A stretch of DNA of 6,764 bases from a candidate division CSSED10-310 bacterium (GTDB lineage Bacteria > CSSED10-310 > JAFGDC01). Of the stretch, positions 6,002-6,764 are shown piece by piece; position 1 is the first letter of the stretch, and every line of letters begins with the position of its first letter. Both the position numbers and the translations under genes were made by a program. The notes under the pieces are model-generated. The model ran no database searches and was not told where the DNA came from. It saw only the letters and a program-made list of their open reading frames with translations. The stretch covers positions 1 through 6,764 of the forward strand of contig JAFGDC010000317.1 in NCBI GenBank assembly GCA_016932295.1. The letters are read 5' to 3'.

Positions 6002-6559
6002 TCACCTGGTCAAGACCCATGCCACGATGACGGTCACCACCAGGACAACGCCCACCACCCACACCGTGTATGCGGGTAGTGCCGGTTCTTCTTTCGATGG
6101 AGGAATTGCCTCGCCTCCGAGCGGCGTCACTTCCACCCGGTGCCGGTCCGGCCAGGTCACCCGGCATCCCCCTGTTTCACCGTCGCGCCGTTCCCCCTCC
6201 ATCTCCCTGGCGGAACGGGCGGCGCCCTCCTCCGCCAGACGTTCCAGCATCACATCAACCAGCGATTCCAGCAGGTCCAGCTCACAGGTCAGAGTGAAGT
6301 CGCCCAGGGTGATGGTGGATCCATTCAAGAGGTTCTCACTGACCGCGCGGCGGCCGTCCACGACGGTAGCGCCACGGCCGGACAGGTCGGTGAGGACGAA
6401 TCCGGTACCCACCTTGGTGACGGCGCAGTGCCGTTCATGGATATCTTTGCTCAAAAGCTGGATGGAACATGACCTGTGCCGTCCGATGACTGTCTCCACG
6501 GTGCTGATCTCATAGCACGCTACGTAGTGTCCCTTGTAATGAATCATCAGTTTGGACAC
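6002..6559 (-). CDS. Tail-anchored FHA-domain protein
   Basis: A 185-residue protein with an FHA domain at about residues 5-95 and a single hydrophobic helix at 163-182 close to the C-terminus, followed only by LTR. With no signal peptide, it is probably a tail-anchored inner-membrane protein with the FHA domain in the cytoplasm. FHA hallmarks visible are GRHRS (26-30), the HERH turn (41-44), DLSGRGATVVDG (58-69) and ITLGDF (83-88). FHA domains bind phosphothreonine peptides. Here Arg27 and His44 are kept, but the usual Ser of SxxH is His41 and the usual Asn of NGT is Gly63, so binding may be altered or lost. Residues 96-160 are a charged linker. The start is GTG at 6559, chosen because GGAGG (6566-6570) lies 6 nt upstream; an ATG at residue 5 is too far from it. 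The UbiA paralogue follows after 68 bp on the same strand. Confidence 0.8.
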   Translation of the reverse strand: MSKLMIHYKGHYVACYEISTVETVIGRHRSCSIQLLSKDIHERHCAVTKVGTGFVLTDLSGRGATVVDGRRAVSENLLNGSTITLGDFTLTCELDLLESLVDVMLERLAEEGAARSAREMEGERRDGETGGCRVTWPDRHRVEVTPLGGEAIPPSKEEPALPAYTVWVVGVVLVVTVIVAWVLTR

Positions 6560-6565
6560 GGTCCC

Positions 6566-6570
6566 CCTCC
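6566..6570 (-). promoter_or_regulatory. Ribosome binding site of the FHA gene (decides GTG start)
   Basis: GGAGG on the minus strand within a G-rich stretch, 6 nt before GTG at 6559. This spacing favours the GTG over the in-frame ATG four codons later. Confidence 0.65.
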
Positions 6571-6635
6571 CGTGCGGGCAAGGCGTCCCTGCGTATGTTC
6601 ATCACCTGGTTGCGGTTAATGACATACCGATCACA

Positions 6636-6663
6636 ACTATAGCGTGAATCGCATGAAAAGCAA
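6636..6663 (-). promoter_or_regulatory. Candidate promoter upstream of the FHA gene
   Basis: Minus-strand TATAGT (6636-6641, 5 of 6 match) lies 16 nt downstream of TTGCTT (6658-6663, 3 of 6 match). The predicted transcript would begin near 6629, giving a leader of about 70 nt. This would drive the FHA gene and probably the two UbiA genes behind it. The -35 is weak, so confidence is moderate. Confidence 0.4.
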
Positions 6664-6693
6664 CGAACCTCGACCCCCCCAAATCCACCGCCT

Positions 6694-6727
6694 GGTTACT
6701 CCGGGGTCGTGGTTACTCCGGGGTCGT
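6694..6727. repeat. Two exact tandem copies of a 17-bp unit
   Basis: GGTTACTCCGGGGTCGT occurs at 6694-6710 and again at 6711-6727 with no mismatch. An inverted copy of its core, CGACCCC, lies at 6671-6677. The mix of short direct and inverted copies with GGGGTC cores recalls REP-type elements near IS200-like or REP-associated transposases. That assignment is from pattern memory and no transposase is in the window. Confidence 0.75.
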
Positions 6728-6764
6728 ACCCCGAATCTTGTAATCTTCGCTGCGAAGCGTTGAC
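6696..6764 (-). other. Possible C-terminal end of a gene entering from the right edge
   Basis: A minus-strand frame is open from the window edge (6764) to TAA at 6696-6698, reading VNASQRRLQDSGYDPGVTTT then PE (22 codons plus stop). If real, the gene ends inside the tandem repeat, as REP-associated transposase genes sometimes do. The stretch is too short to prove coding, and the other two minus-strand frames are also open for 16 or more codons. Confidence 0.2.
6719..6733. repeat. Short hairpin next to the tandem repeat
   Basis: CGGGGT (6719-6724) pairs perfectly with ACCCCG (6728-6733) around a CGT loop. It uses the end of the second 17-bp repeat copy. A second small quasi-palindrome, CTTCGC and GCGAAG around one T (6745-6757), follows. 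Together with the repeat they form a structured block typical of REP-like or terminator DNA. Confidence 0.55.

Noticed and set aside
1..6764. CRISPR arrays, tRNA or rRNA genes
   Set aside because: No regularly spaced repeats, tRNA-like cloverleaf ends or rRNA segments were recognised on either strand. The only tandem repeat is the 17-bp pair at 6694-6727, which has no spacers.

Overview
The window is GC-rich DNA (roughly 60% by eye) with six substantial genes, all on the minus strand, so it reads right to left. The host looks like a Gram-negative-type environmental bacterium. The gene families (a glycine-loop membrane protein, radical SAM/SPASM enzymes, polyprenyl-phosphate phosphoribosyltransferase-like UbiA proteins, a tail-anchored FHA protein) would fit a PVC-group, Hydrogenedentes-like or deltaproteobacterial genome. 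No rRNA or other marker is present, so the phylum is not resolved.

Reading in transcription order: (1) The right edge (6560-6764) is non-coding or holds only the last codons of a gene outside the window. It has a 17-bp tandem repeat with a hairpin, resembling REP-type DNA, and a candidate promoter. (2) A first cluster, 6559 to 4127, encodes a small tail-anchored FHA protein, a UbiA-superfamily paralogue without the Asp-rich motif, and an apparently intact UbiA-family enzyme of the decaprenyl-phosphate phosphoribosyltransferase type. The two UbiA genes are 10 bp apart, and the second gene's ribosome binding site overlaps the first gene's stop codon. (3) A 144-bp gap holds GC-rich inverted repeats, then a good sigma70-type promoter. 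(4) A second cluster, 3982 to 1362, encodes two related radical SAM proteins that overlap by ATGA. Each has a reduced, half-SPASM-like C-terminal cysteine set, and the second also has a TPR-like tail. (5) A 204-bp gap has a promoter whose -35 region lies inside a perfect 12-bp palindrome. It precedes a six-helix membrane protein of unknown function (1157 to 237). (6) The leftmost 236 bases show no supported gene.

How the genes work together is inference. The FHA/UbiA cluster could make a polyprenyl-phosphoribose lipid intermediate for cell-envelope or exported glycan chemistry, with the motif-less UbiA paralogue as a non-catalytic partner and the FHA protein as a membrane-bound adaptor. The radical SAM pair looks like two cooperating enzymes from an old duplication, but no precursor peptide or other substrate is visible. 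The most unusual points are the pairing of an intact and a motif-less UbiA protein, and the radical SAM pair with four-cysteine auxiliary sites and a TPR fusion.
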